In this document: positions 54,196-62,608 of the stretch, piece after piece
Numbering within the stretch: position 1 is the stretch's first letter
How the letters are laid out: every line of letters begins with the position of its first letter
Assembly (NCBI GenBank): GCA_020853575.1
Contig: JADYYP010000020.1
Span: forward strand, 186,001 to 250,000
DNA length: 64,000 nucleotides
Source: Planctomycetota bacterium
Lineage (GTDB): Bacteria; Planctomycetota; UBA1135; GCA-002686595
Direction: 5' to 3'
Position numbers and translations under genes: made by a program
The notes under the pieces: generated by a model
What the model saw: only the letters and a program-made list of their open reading frames with translations
The model's database searches: none
What the model was told of the DNA's origin: nothing

Positions 54196-55161
54196 TCAGA
54201 AAAGGACGACTTCGGAGTTGGCGGAAGCGCTGGGAGCGGCGCGCGAGGCGCCTGATCCGCGCAGGTGAGCGTCGCGCTCTTCGGCCATCGTGTAGGTATT
54301 GGTCATCGAGCGCAGCATCGCGGTGGCGGGCAGCGCGCCGTTGGCGCCGGGCGCGTTGGCCAAGCTGTGGCATTCCTCGAGCGCCTCGATCACGTGCCCC
54401 AGGCGTTGGCTGACGCGGTCCTGGAACTGCATGCCGACCACGGCCGCGCCGATCTCGCGCGCCAAGTTCTCGCCGGAGTTCGACAGGTCGCGGATACGCG
54501 CCTCGAGCTCGGCGTGCTTGCCCTCGAAGGCGCGCATCGCGGCCTCGACCTCTTCCTTGCCGAGCAGCACCTCGTTCATGTCGGCCGAGGCCAGGTCGCG
54601 CAGGCCCGCGACCGTCGAGTTCACGTCCGCGGAGAGCTTGCTCAGGATGTCGGTGATCGAGACCACGATCTCGGCCGACTTGACCGAGAGTTGACTGATC
54701 TCACCGGCGACGACGGCAAAGCCCTTGCCCTGCTCGCCGACGCGCGCGGCCTCGATCTTGGCATTGACCGTCAGGAGCCGCGTGCGCGTGGCCACGTCGT
54801 TGACGTCGGCCAGGATCTGCGCGATGCGCCGCATCCCGTCCTCGACATCGTCCATGCGGTACACGGCCTTCATCGAGAGCTCGCCGCCCTTGACGATGCG
54901 CTGCAAGAGGTTCTCGAGCGTGGCGTGCGATGTCGCCACCAACGACTCGATCGAGGCCTCCGAGCTACCGCCCTTCAACATGTTGGTGGCGGCTTCCACG
55001 CTCTCGCGCGCGCGTTGCGCGATGCCCTGGAAGCTCCCCGAGACCTGCACCACGCTGGTTTCGATCTGCTCGCGCGTCTCGCGCAGTTGTTGCGCCAAGA
55101 CCGGCAGCACGCCGCTCGAGGCCGGCGGCGCTGCGCCCTGGGGTTCGCCCGCGACGCTCAC
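54196..55161 (-). CDS. soluble MCP-like signalling protein with CheZ-like motif
   Basis: A 321-residue protein with no membrane segment. The centre (about 100-180) is an MCP signalling domain of divergent type: RTRLLTVNAKIEAARVGEQGKGFAVVAGEI, where canonical receptors have [17 protein letters not shown]. Past it is a further helical bundle with QFQDRVSQR, so Asp248 and Gln252 are spaced like the catalytic Asp-x3-Gln of the CheY-P phosphatase CheZ (there FQDLTGQ). The C-terminus is SEVVLF. The GTG start overlaps the stop of the first STAS gene. It may be a cytoplasmic receptor, a phosphatase, or both. Confidence 0.85.
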   Translation of the reverse strand: MSVAGEPQGAAPPASSGVLPVLAQQLRETREQIETSVVQVSGSFQGIAQRARESVEAATNMLKGGSSEASIESLVATSHATLENLLQRIVKGGELSMKAVYRMDDVEDGMRRIAQILADVNDVATRTRLLTVNAKIEAARVGEQGKGFAVVAGEISQLSVKSAEIVVSITDILSKLSADVNSTVAGLRDLASADMNEVLLGKEEVEAAMRAFEGKHAELEARIRDLSNSGENLAREIGAAVVGMQFQDRVSQRLGHVIEALEECHSLANAPGANGALPATAMLRSMTNTYTMAEERDAHLRGSGASRAAPSASANSEVVLF

Positions 55162-55487
55162 GCGTGTACCCCTCCCACGGATTCGCGCAACAGCGCCGCG
55201 AAGCCCGAGAGGTCGAGGAATCCTTGGAGCTCGGTCCCGATACCGGAGTGCTCGATCGCGACTCCGCGCGCGCGACCGGCGCGAGAGAAGGAGCTGATCA
55301 GTTGAAGCACGCACGCGTCCGCGTGGCGCGTCGAAGACCAATCGACACGACAGGGACGCGCCTGCGAGAGCACCGGAACCAGCGCCTCGTGCAGCGCGGC
55401 GGCGCTCGAAACACCGATGGTTTCTCCGAGCTTGAGCACGGAGCCCTGAGCATCGATCTGGACTGCGAAAGGAAGCGGTTCGTTCAT
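55158..55487 (-). CDS. STAS-domain protein without the phospho-Ser
   Basis: A 109-residue STAS domain, first gene of the chemotaxis-type operon. The phospho-acceptor region reads RHADACVLQL, so the SpoIIAA Ser/Thr is missing; it should not be regulated by phosphorylation like its paralogue at 47263. Such STAS proteins are common at the head of chemosensory operons with soluble receptors. The ATG at 55487 faces away from the PerR-like gene, 161 bases off. Confidence 0.85.
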   Translation of the reverse strand: MNEPLPFAVQIDAQGSVLKLGETIGVSSAAALHEALVPVLSQARPCRVDWSSTRHADACVLQLISSFSRAGRARGVAIEHSGIGTELQGFLDLSGFAALLRESVGGVHA

Positions 55488-55626
55488 GCGGAGCGGTCCT
55501 CGCGGCAGAGTGTCGGCTCGGACGCGCAGCGGGTTGACCCCCGCGGCGAGGTGCACCTCGGAACGTCCCGGCCCGGGGACGGAGTGCGTTGGTTGCGCGC
55601 ATGCGCGCCCTTGACGACCTCGCGTT

Positions 55627-55641
55627 CTGGACTTAGTCTAA
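55627..55641 (+). promoter_or_regulatory. PerR-type operator, imperfect 7-1-7 palindrome (regulator autocontrol)
   Basis: CTGGACTTAGTCTAA matches 13 of 15 positions of TTAGACT-N-AGTCTAA, which is perfect at the ahpC promoter 500 bases on. It ends 8 bases before the regulator ATG, so binding would block transcription or leaderless initiation there. The 7-1-7 geometry is that of the Bacillus PerR box. Confidence 0.75.
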
Positions 55642-55648
55642 ATTCGTC

Positions 55649-56092
55649 ATGGCCCGCGAACCGGCCTCGCTCGATCTGGTGCGCGTGCTCCGCGAGCACG
55701 GCGTGCAACCCTCGGCGCAGCGCCTGGCGATCGCCGAGTGTGTGCTCGCGGCCGTCGACCACCCGGCCGCCGACACGGTCTTGGCGCGTGTCCAAGAGCG
55801 CCTGCCGTTGGTGTCGCGCGCAACCGTGTACAACACGCTGCACCGCTTCGTCGAAGCTGGCCTGCTGCGCGAGCTCTCGATCGCCGAGGGCCGAACGGTG
55901 TACGACCCCAAGCTCGACCCGCACCACCACTTCGTCGACCTGGATTCGGGCGCGATCCACGACTTGCCCTGGGATGCGCTGGAGGTCCGCGGCGTGGAGC
56001 AGCTGAGTGCCGAGCGCCTGAGCGCGTACGACGTGCGCGACTATCAGGTCGTCCTGCGCGGTCGGCGTCACGCGCGCCGCCGGGCCCCCTGA
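55649..56092 (+). CDS. perR: Fur-family peroxide-type regulator (PerR-like)
   Basis: A 147-residue Fur-family repressor. Winged helix: SAQRLAIAECVL and VSRATVYNTLHRFVEAGLLREL. Metal-binding region: DPHHHFVDLDSGAIHDLP, where the usual second Cys pair and structural Cys-x-x-Cys zinc site are absent, so it must fold without the structural zinc. Neighbouring ahpC and dps and the two palindromes argue for a peroxide-sensing role; the sensing His residues of PerR lie in this His-rich loop. Fur or Zur function is the alternative. Confidence 0.88.
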   Translation: MAREPASLDLVRVLREHGVQPSAQRLAIAECVLAAVDHPAADTVLARVQERLPLVSRATVYNTLHRFVEAGLLRELSIAEGRTVYDPKLDPHHHFVDLDSGAIHDLPWDALEVRGVEQLSAERLSAYDVRDYQVVLRGRRHARRRAP

Positions 56093-56127
56093 AAATCAGT
56101 CGAGGACACTGGAACGTGCCCCGCACC

Positions 56128-56150
56128 CGAATTAGACTTAGTCTAATTCG
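56128..56150 (+). promoter_or_regulatory. PerR-type operator, perfect 11-1-11 palindrome before ahpC
   Basis: A 23-base perfect inverted repeat about one central base. Its core is TTAGACT-T-AGTCTAA, and it sits 31 bases before the ahpC ATG, within the probable promoter. AT-rich in a 70 percent GC context, so it stands out strongly. Confidence 0.85.
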
Positions 56151-56180
56151 ATACTTCATCCACCCCAAGGAGAGCCCCAC

Positions 56181-56717
56181 ATGTTGACCGTCGGTGATCG
56201 CCTGCCCCCCTTTCGCTTGCAGTCCGTCGTCAGCCTCGATCACGGCCACGAATTCGCCGAGCTGACGCATGAGAGCCACCCCCAGCGCTGGCTGGTGTTG
56301 TTCACCTGGCCGATGGACTTCACCTTCGTGTGCCCGACCGAGCTCGCGGAGTTCGGCCGCCGCCACGCGGCGTTCCGCGAGCGCGATGCGCAGCTCCTGG
56401 GGATGTCGACCGACACCCAGTACGTGCACCTGGCATGGCGCCAACAGCACCCCGAGCTCAAGTCGCTGCCCTACCCGATGCTGGCCGACACCAAGCGCGA
56501 GCTCTCCTCCGCGCTGGGGATCCTGCACAAGAGCGAAGGCGTGCCGCTGCGCGCCACGTTCATCGTCGATCCGAACGGTGTGATCCGCTACGTCGGCGTC
56601 CACGACCTGGCCGTGGGGCGCAGCGTCGACGAGGTGCTGCGCACCCTGGACGCGCTGCAGACCGACGAGCTCTGCCCGTGCAACTGGCAACCGGGTCAAG
56701 CCACGCTGAAGGTCTGA
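56181..56717 (+). CDS. ahpC: AhpC-type peroxiredoxin
   Basis: A 178-residue typical two-Cys peroxiredoxin. Peroxidatic Cys51 in TFVCPTEL, resolving Cys165 in ELCPCNW (with an extra Cys167). It reduces hydroperoxides in the cytoplasm. The ATG follows a good Shine-Dalgarno (AAGGAGA) by 7 bases. Behind a perfect PerR-type palindrome and in one operon with the AhpD relic and dps. Confidence 0.95.
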   Translation: MLTVGDRLPPFRLQSVVSLDHGHEFAELTHESHPQRWLVLFTWPMDFTFVCPTELAEFGRRHAAFRERDAQLLGMSTDTQYVHLAWRQQHPELKSLPYPMLADTKRELSSALGILHKSEGVPLRATFIVDPNGVIRYVGVHDLAVGRSVDEVLRTLDALQTDELCPCNWQPGQATLKV

Positions 56718-56728
56718 GCGCCTCGCGC

Positions 56729-57118
56729 GTGCTGAGCGCCTCGGCGAGCGGCCGTGGGGCGGTACTCGACGCTGCGCGCTCGGCCGCGGCGCTGTGGACG
56801 ATGACCGATGCCCACGACCGCGTCCGGCAGCGTGTCGGAGTGACGGCATACGCACAGATGGCGCCACGCCTGCGGATGAGTCGCATGGCGCACACAGCCG
56901 GTTGCAAGGTCGACTTCGAGCTGTGCTCCCACGCCGTGAGCGCCGTCGACGATCGCGAGCTGCGCGTGCAAGTCCACGAGCGCGCCGTGCTCCACGGCGG
57001 ACTGGGAGGAACTCACGTCCACGAGGTGGTCCGGATCGCGGCGGTCGTCGCCGCCGCTGCGTCGGTGCGCACCGCGAGCCGAACCCGCTCCCTGACAGCC
57101 ACGGAGGCCAGCCCATGA
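56729..57118 (+). pseudogene. ahpD: AhpD relic lacking both catalytic cysteines and its N-terminal half
   Basis: A 129-residue frame from GTG 56729 (11 bases after ahpC) to a TGA that overlaps the dps ATG. Residues 38-115 align with the C-terminal half of AhpD: YAQMAPRLRM, KVDFEL.SHAVSAV, H-E, VRIAAVVAAAA. At the active site AhpD has N-G-C-x-x-C-x-x-x-H-E; here it reads D-D-R-E-L-R-V-Q-V-H-E, so both Cys are Arg (CGC, one base from TGC each), while the His-Glu pair is kept. About 45 N-terminal residues of the usual AhpD are absent. No internal stop; either a decayed gene kept for coupling, or a re-purposed protein. Confidence 0.75.
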
Positions 57119-57636
57119 GCAAGCCCGCTTCGAAGACCGTCGTTCCGCCGTCGCTCGCGCGCTTCTCCAGCTCCAGCCGCTTGAGCGAGAACTCGCGTCA
57201 CCGCTTGATCGCGACGCTCAACGAGCGACTGGCGGACGGGCTCGACCTGCAATCGCAGGTCAAGCTCGCCCACTGGAACGTGAAGGGCCCGCACTTCGCG
57301 GCGCTGCACCCCTTGTTCGACACCTTCGCGAGCGCCGTCACGGGGCACGTCGACGACATCGCGGAACGCGCGGTGATCCTCGGCGGACTCGCGCAAGGCG
57401 GTGTGCGCCACGCGGCGCGCGCCTCGCACCTCGCGGACTATCCGGCCGACGTCGTGCGCGACCTCGAGCACGCCAAGCTGCTCGGCGAGCGCTTCGACAC
57501 CTTCGCCGAGGGCCTGCGCGCGAGCCGCTCGATCGCCGAGGAAGAGGGCGACATCGACACCGCCGACATGCTCACGGCGATGCTGCAAGAGACCGAGAAG
57601 CACGCTTGGTTCCTGCGCGCGACGCTGGGCAACTAG
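57115..57636 (+). CDS. dps: Dps ferritin-like DNA-protecting protein
   Basis: A 173-residue Dps. Ferroxidase residues: His53 (AHWN), His65, Asp69 (HPLFD), Asp80 and Glu84 (HVDDIAERA), with the usual Dps spacing. It stores iron and removes H2O2 as a dodecamer. The ATG overlaps the AhpD relic stop (ATGA) and follows an ACGGAGG Shine-Dalgarno. Placed behind perR and ahpC, so presumably peroxide-induced. Confidence 0.95.
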   Translation: MSKPASKTVVPPSLARFSSSSRLSENSRHRLIATLNERLADGLDLQSQVKLAHWNVKGPHFAALHPLFDTFASAVTGHVDDIAERAVILGGLAQGGVRHAARASHLADYPADVVRDLEHAKLLGERFDTFAEGLRASRSIAEEEGDIDTADMLTAMLQETEKHAWFLRATLGN

Positions 57637-58025
57637 TCAACTCGTCCTCGACAGCGGCGCCCTCGATCCGCGCAGCGCGGTCTGCTTCAGCTCGATCACG
57701 CGCATGCGTCCTCGCTTCGCTGGTCGCGTGCGCGCCCCGTGATTCCGGGCGCGGCCCCGAAGCTCGCGACCGGAGCCAGGGCCGAGACCGCGGCCACGGA
57801 CGATGCGCGTGGGGCGGATCGCGAGGGCGTGCCGCGCGGGGTCATGGCCCGAACCTGGCCTCGACCGCCGGCGCCAGGCTTGGGCCTGCGCGGCCGAGCC
57901 GGTCGCGAGCTTGGAGGAGCGCAAGGCTGTGGGGTCACCGGACCGCGCACACCGAATCGAGACCTGCCTGAGGTCGGCATCCTCGGAGTGAATCGCGCGC
58001 GATCACGCTGCTAACATCCGCGCGC
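57637..58025. other. 389-base intergenic region
   Basis: Between dps and the cytochrome gene. It contains a hairpin (57731-57753) and presumably the cytochrome promoter near its right end (GCTAACA just before the ATG). Two short open frames here have no protein-like composition or Shine-Dalgarno and I do not call them. Confidence 0.5.
57731..57753 (+). terminator. terminator candidate after the peroxide operon
   Basis: CGCGCCC pairs perfectly with GGGCGCG over a 9-base loop, 95 bases past the dps stop. No U-tract. Confidence 0.35.
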
Positions 58026-59009
58026 ATGAAGCGCCCCGCCGCCGCCCTGGTCCTCGCTGCATTCGCGGTCTGCCTGGCGAGCGCCGCGTGGATTCCACAG
58101 GCTCCGCCCGCGCGGCCGCGCCCGACACCAACACCCGACGGACGTCCGACGCGCCTGGAGCGCGCTAGCGAGTCGAGCTGCAACGAATGCCACGCAGAGA
58201 TCGTCACCGAATGGGCCTCGACGCTGCACGCGATGGCCTGGGAGGACGAGCTCTACCAAGCCGATCTCGTGGGACGCAAGAAGGCCGAGTCGTGCCACGG
58301 TTGCCACGCGCCGCTGCCCCTGCACGCCAGCGGCTTCGAGGGCAAGCCGCAGGCGCGGCCGGACGCGCGCCACTTCGGCGTGTCCTGCGAAAGCTGCCAC
58401 CTGGCGCCGGACGGAGCGCTGCTCGGACCGACCGGCGTCGCCACCGACAAACATGCAACGCGGCGCGCCGAGTCGCTGACGGGAACAGGCTCCAACGCCT
58501 TGTGCTCGGCCTGCCACCGGACAACCGTCGGTCCCGTGATCGGCATCGCCAAGGACTTCGAGCAGAGCGAGCTCCCCGCCCAGGGCAAGAGCTGCGTCGA
58601 GTGCCACATGAGCGTGGTGCGCACGGTCGAGCGCGTAGGTGTGAAGCGCGACGTGCGCAGCCACGAGCTGCAGACTCCCCGCGACCCAGCCTTCCTGGCG
58701 TCCGCGTTCTCGTGGAAGCTGCTCGAAGCCGACGGCCGCACGAAGGCGGTGCTCACCAACCTCGCCGGTCACCGCGTGCCGGGTCTGATCGGACGCGAGA
58801 TCGAGTTCAGGGCGCGAGCGCTCGATGCCTCCGGCAAGGAGATCGCAAAAGCGACGTTGGTGCTCGATACGAGTTCTTACCTGCCGCTGGGCGAGAGCCT
58901 CGAAATGGAGCTCGGCGCGCGCTGCGCGAAGGTCGAAATCGCGGGCTGGGTGCGCGATCCGCGCGTCGAGGACGCGCGACGTTTCGTCGAGCTGACCTTG
59001 ACTCCGTGA
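58026..59009 (+). CDS. pentaheme c-type cytochrome (cytochrome c554-like)
   Basis: A 327-residue periplasmic cytochrome with a signal peptide (ending ASA/AWIP). Five heme-binding CXXCH sites: CNECH (52), CHGCH (90), CESCH (121), CSACH (160), CVECH (190). The first, CNECHAEIVTEWASTLHAMAW, with a distal His, matches the cytochrome c554/c' family. The last 120 residues hold no heme and form a beta-rich domain. Partner and electron acceptor are unknown. Confidence 0.92.
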   Translation: MKRPAAALVLAAFAVCLASAAWIPQAPPARPRPTPTPDGRPTRLERASESSCNECHAEIVTEWASTLHAMAWEDELYQADLVGRKKAESCHGCHAPLPLHASGFEGKPQARPDARHFGVSCESCHLAPDGALLGPTGVATDKHATRRAESLTGTGSNALCSACHRTTVGPVIGIAKDFEQSELPAQGKSCVECHMSVVRTVERVGVKRDVRSHELQTPRDPAFLASAFSWKLLEADGRTKAVLTNLAGHRVPGLIGREIEFRARALDASGKEIAKATLVLDTSSYLPLGESLEMELGARCAKVEIAGWVRDPRVEDARRFVELTLTP

Positions 59010-59087
59010 GCGAGGCGCGCTCCCGTCGAGCGCGGACCGGGCGCTTTCGTAGTCGAGCGGGCGCCGCCGGATAACGAGCAGCGCAGC

Positions 59088-60662
59088 ATGTGTCTCGTCG
59101 CTGGCATCGCACTCGCGCTCGCCCTCGCAGGGACTGCGAGCCCTTCCGCCACAGCCGCGCGCCACGGCGGCGGGGCCTCGCTCGCCGGCGACGCGCTGAG
59201 CGAAGCCCGCGCCTGGTTGCGACGCTTCGCGAACGCGAAAGCCCTCGATCCCGAATCGGCCGCGCAAGCGCAGCGCGTGGTGACGCAGCTCACCGCGCAA
59301 TTGAGCGAGGGAATCGAGCAACGCAGCGAGCTCTTCGCGGTCCTGGCGGACTTCGCGGCCCTGGTCCCCCGCCGGCCAGCGAGCGGAGCCGCGACCGACC
59401 CGTACCTCGGCGCGCGCGAGCAAATCGCGGGTGAGGCGTTCCGCGGCCTGGAGCGCGCGCTGGAGCTCTACTCCGCGGAGAGACTCGAGACGTGGATCGC
59501 GACCGATGTCCTCGGAAATCCCAAGGCCCACGCCTCGGGGCGCCGGCGTGCGACGCTCGAGGTGCTCGCAGGCAAGTACGAGCCAACCACCCTGGTCGCG
59601 ATCCTGGCCTGCAGCCGCGAGCTCGATCCCGAGATCCGCGAACGCGCGCTGCGCGCCTTGGTGGGATGGGACGACGTGGGTGTGCACGCCTGGATGCTCG
59701 AGCAACTGCGCACGCCGTCCGCCGTTCCGGCCTGGACCGTGGCCAGCATCGTGCAGGCCCATTTCGGAGGCCTCGAGCTGCCGCAGGGCAGCGCGAGCTC
59801 GCGCGCGGTCTACGACTTCGTTCACGCCGATTTGGTCAGCGGAGACTGGCGCGTCGCGACGCGCGCCCTGCGCTTGATCGCGGCCGTCGACGACTCACTG
59901 GCCGCGCCGGCCTTGATCGAGGCCCTGCGCACCTGGATCGCCCGTCGCACGAGTGGCGGCGGATCGCGGCGCATCGAAGGCGAGCTCGTCAACGCCCTGC
60001 GCGCGCGCTCCGGGGTGAACATCGGTGCGTCACCCGACGCCTGGCGAGCTTGGTGGGCTGCTCGCGGAACAGCGCCTGTCGCGCCGCGCTCCGACGAGCA
60101 GCGCGCCGAGTCGCGCGCGGCGTTCTTCGGCCTGCGACCGGTCAGCGACCGAGTCACGTTCCTGTTGGATCGTTCGGGGTCGATGGCGGCCAACTTCGAA
60201 GGCCAGGGCACGCGCTACCGCGAGGCCATCCGCCAGATGTCGGCCTTCTTGGAGTCGCTCGGTCCAGGAACGCGCTTCCGAGTGCTGTTGTTCGAGTCCA
60301 ACGTGCACGTATGGAAGGACAAGCTGCAAGACGCGACGCCGGAGAACTTGAGGCTCGCGCAGACCTGGGCCGCGGAGCGACGCCCCGACGGAGGCACCCA
60401 GCTGCGGCCCGCGGTCGAGCAGATCCTGCGTCTTGGCTCCGGAGGCGAAGTCGACCTGAAGCGCTTGGAAGAGGACACGGTGGTCGTGCTGTGCGATGGC
60501 GCCACCGAGGAAGGGCCGAGTTGGGTCGCGCCGCTGCTCGAACGCATCGGACCGGAATGCTGCGTCGCGTTCTACTGCGTTCAACTCGGCTCCGGTGGCG
60601 ACGGCGCGCTGCAGCAACTCGCCGAATTGAGCGGCGGGCAATTCGTCGCGTGCGACGGCTGA
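59088..60662 (+). CDS. secreted von Willebrand A domain protein
   Basis: A 524-residue protein with a signal peptide (MCLVAGIALALALAGTASPSATA). Residues 30-330 are helical repeats of HEAT type (for example EIRERALRALVGWDD). The VWA domain begins near 355 with the MIDAS motif DRSGSMA, followed by a DGGTQLRPAV loop and VVLCDGATEEGP, so metal-dependent ligand binding is intact. It lies 78 bases after the cytochrome gene, on the same strand. Confidence 0.82.
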   Translation: MCLVAGIALALALAGTASPSATAARHGGGASLAGDALSEARAWLRRFANAKALDPESAAQAQRVVTQLTAQLSEGIEQRSELFAVLADFAALVPRRPASGAATDPYLGAREQIAGEAFRGLERALELYSAERLETWIATDVLGNPKAHASGRRRATLEVLAGKYEPTTLVAILACSRELDPEIRERALRALVGWDDVGVHAWMLEQLRTPSAVPAWTVASIVQAHFGGLELPQGSASSRAVYDFVHADLVSGDWRVATRALRLIAAVDDSLAAPALIEALRTWIARRTSGGGSRRIEGELVNALRARSGVNIGASPDAWRAWWAARGTAPVAPRSDEQRAESRAAFFGLRPVSDRVTFLLDRSGSMAANFEGQGTRYREAIRQMSAFLESLGPGTRFRVLLFESNVHVWKDKLQDATPENLRLAQTWAAERRPDGGTQLRPAVEQILRLGSGGEVDLKRLEEDTVVVLCDGATEEGPSWVAPLLERIGPECCVAFYCVQLGSGGDGALQQLAELSGGQFVACDG

Positions 60663-61071
60663 GCGGCGCGCTCAGCCAAGAGTAGCGCGGAGTTCCGCGC
60701 GCGTTGGAAGTGCCTAGCGCGAGAGCCGGCTGCGACCGTACCGTTCCTCGGCGGCGCCCACCTCGCTCGGACCCGCTCACCCGCGCAGCGTGCGTCCATC
60801 CGTCGAAGGACGCAATCGCATCGGGAACTCGCACCGGCGGCGCTCGCGGGCGCTCCAGGAGTGCCACGAGGGTGTTCACTTCGGCCCTTGGCCGTCGCTA
60901 CACTCGCGGGTCTCTCGAACGACCGTTCAAACGTCCCAGAACGGTCGATCGCGGGGCCTCGAGCGAGAGGTTGCGGGCTCTCCGTACACCCCTGCCAAGG
61001 CGCGAGAACATCGCCGCGCGATCCGCCCCCCGCGGGGCCCGTGCGAGCGCCGTCCCCGATGGTCCGCCCAC
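60663..61071. other. 409-base region upstream of the nuo operon
   Basis: Between the VWA gene and nuoA. It must hold the nuo promoter. I find one clear structure, the inverted repeat at 60920-60947; no small gene is convincing. Confidence 0.5.
60920..60947. promoter_or_regulatory. 9-10-9 inverted repeat upstream of nuoA
   Basis: CGACCGTTC, ten bases, GAACGGTCG: a perfect 9-base-pair inverted repeat 125 bases before nuoA. It could be an operator for a dimeric regulator of complex I or a leader hairpin. Confidence 0.4.
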
Positions 61072-61446
61072 ATGCTGGAACGCTACGCACCGATCTTGTT
61101 GTTCGCGCTGCTCGTCGCGGGCTTCGCGATCGCCAACCTGATCATCTCCGACGTGCTCGGCAAGAAGCGCCGCGCGATCGGCAAGGCCAACCCCTACGAG
61201 TCGGGCATGGACCCCATCGGCAGCGCGCGCGTGCGTCTGTCGATCCACTTCTACCTCGTCGCGGTGCTGTTCATCCTGTTCGACGTCGAGTCGATTTTCC
61301 TCGTTCCGTGGGCCGCGAGCGCGCGCTGGCTCGCCGACCACGGGGTCGGACAACTGGTGTTCTTCGAGATCGCGGCCTTCGTCGGCGTCTTGGCCGTCGG
61401 GCTGGTCTACGTCTGGCGCAAGGGAGGACTCGAATGGGATCGCTGA
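61072..61446 (+). CDS. nuoA: NADH:quinone oxidoreductase subunit A
   Basis: A 124-residue membrane subunit with three helices ([64 protein letters not shown]) and the conserved loop [10 protein letters not shown] between the first two. Begins the nuo operon; its stop lies inside nuoB (13-base overlap with the nuoB ATG). Confidence 0.96.
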   Translation: MLERYAPILLFALLVAGFAIANLIISDVLGKKRRAIGKANPYESGMDPIGSARVRLSIHFYLVAVLFILFDVESIFLVPWAASARWLADHGVGQLVFFEIAAFVGVLAVGLVYVWRKGGLEWDR

Positions 61447-62102
61447 AACCGGTCGGCCCCGACCAGGCCTCCGACCAGAGCGCGTTCGGCTTCGTGGCCA
61501 CGCGCACCGACTGGCTGATCAACTGGGGCCGCAAGAACAGTCTGTGGCCGATGCCCCTGGGGCTGTCGTGCTGCGGCATCGAGCTGATGGCGATGCTCGG
61601 CCCCAAATTCGACCTGGCGCGTTTCGGCGCCGAAGCCGCGCGCTTCACGCCGCGCCAATGCGACCTGTTGGTGATCGCGGGCACCCTGACCTGGAAGATG
61701 GCCCAGGCAGCCCGCACGATCTACGACCAGATGCCCGATCCGAAGTGGGTCATCGCCATGGGCGTGTGCTCGAGCTCAGGCGGCATGTACGACAGCTACG
61801 CGGTCGTGCAGGGCGTGGACTCGATCCTGCCCGTCGACGTCTACGTGCCCGGCTGTCCACCGCGCCCCGACGCGGTCATCGACGCCATCCTCAAGCTGCA
61901 GAAGAAGATCGAGCGCGAGGATCCGCTCGGCCGCCTGCTCGGCAGCGCCCCGCCGATCGGCAGCGAGAGCGGCAGCGGCAAGCTGCAATTCCAGCCCAAT
62001 TTCGGCCACCACAAGTCGGGTCTCGACAAGCACGCCCACGATCCCAAGGCGCGCCAGGCGATCGGTGACCCGGCGCCGCGCAGGACGGAGGTCAAGCCGT
62101 GA
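61434..62102 (+). CDS. nuoB: NADH:quinone oxidoreductase subunit B
   Basis: A 222-residue peripheral-arm subunit that carries Fe-S cluster N2, the last before quinone. The four Cys are in [15 protein letters not shown] and VPGCPPRP. The tail after about 175 is longer than in most bacteria and rich in Gly, Ser, His and Lys. The ATG at 61434 overlaps nuoA. Confidence 0.96.
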   Translation: MGSLKPVGPDQASDQSAFGFVATRTDWLINWGRKNSLWPMPLGLSCCGIELMAMLGPKFDLARFGAEAARFTPRQCDLLVIAGTLTWKMAQAARTIYDQMPDPKWVIAMGVCSSSGGMYDSYAVVQGVDSILPVDVYVPGCPPRPDAVIDAILKLQKKIEREDPLGRLLGSAPPIGSESGSGKLQFQPNFGHHKSGLDKHAHDPKARQAIGDPAPRRTEVKP

Positions 62103-62608
62103 GCGAGCAGCTGACAGCTCCGCGCTTTGCGGCGGCGCTCGAGGGACTGGCGCACCGCGTGGTGGCCCACCCCGACGGAGCGGCGATCGAGGTCGAACAG
62201 GCGGCGTTGCACGACGTGCTGCGCGCGCTGCGCGATCGCGCGGGCTTCGCGATGTGCACCTTCGTGACCGCCATCGATCACTATCCGCGTGAGCCGCGCT
62301 TCCAACTGCACCACCAGTTGCTCTCGCTCGAGCACAGGGATCGCGTGCGCGTCCAATGCACCTTGAGCGGCGCCAGCGCGCCGACCTGCTCGGATCTGTG
62401 GCCGGGGGCCAACTGGATGGAGCGCGAGTGCTTCGACATGTTCGGGATCCACTTCACGGGTCACCCCGACCTGCGCCGGCTGCTGATGCCCGAGGGCTAC
62501 GAGCACCACCCGCTGCGCAAGGAGTTCCCGCACCACGGCATCGAACCCGACAAGCTCTACCGCGATTGGGATCGCAAGCGCCGCGAAGGCTGGACGGAAA
62601 CGCCATGA
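62099..62608 (+). CDS. nuoC: NADH:quinone oxidoreductase subunit C
   Basis: A 169-residue separate NuoC (30 kDa type), not fused to NuoD. The signature [37 protein letters not shown] is complete across its parts. GTG start overlaps the nuoB stop. Confidence 0.95.
   Translation: MSEQLTAPRFAAALEGLAHRVVAHPDGAAIEVEQAALHDVLRALRDRAGFAMCTFVTAIDHYPREPRFQLHHQLLSLEHRDRVRVQCTLSGASAPTCSDLWPGANWMERECFDMFGIHFTGHPDLRRLLMPEGYEHHPLRKEFPHHGIEPDKLYRDWDRKRREGWTETP

Noticed and set aside
56714..56743. A short direct repeat (CTGAGCGCCTCG twice) at the ahpC-ahpD junction, considered as a frameshift site joining the two.
   Set aside because: AhpC ends normally, and no slippery heptamer is present; coupling by re-initiation is simpler.
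57637..58025. Two short open frames of about 90 codons in the gap after dps.
   Set aside because: No Shine-Dalgarno, no hydrophobic or domain pattern, rich in Gly/Arg/Pro as expected for random GC-rich DNA.
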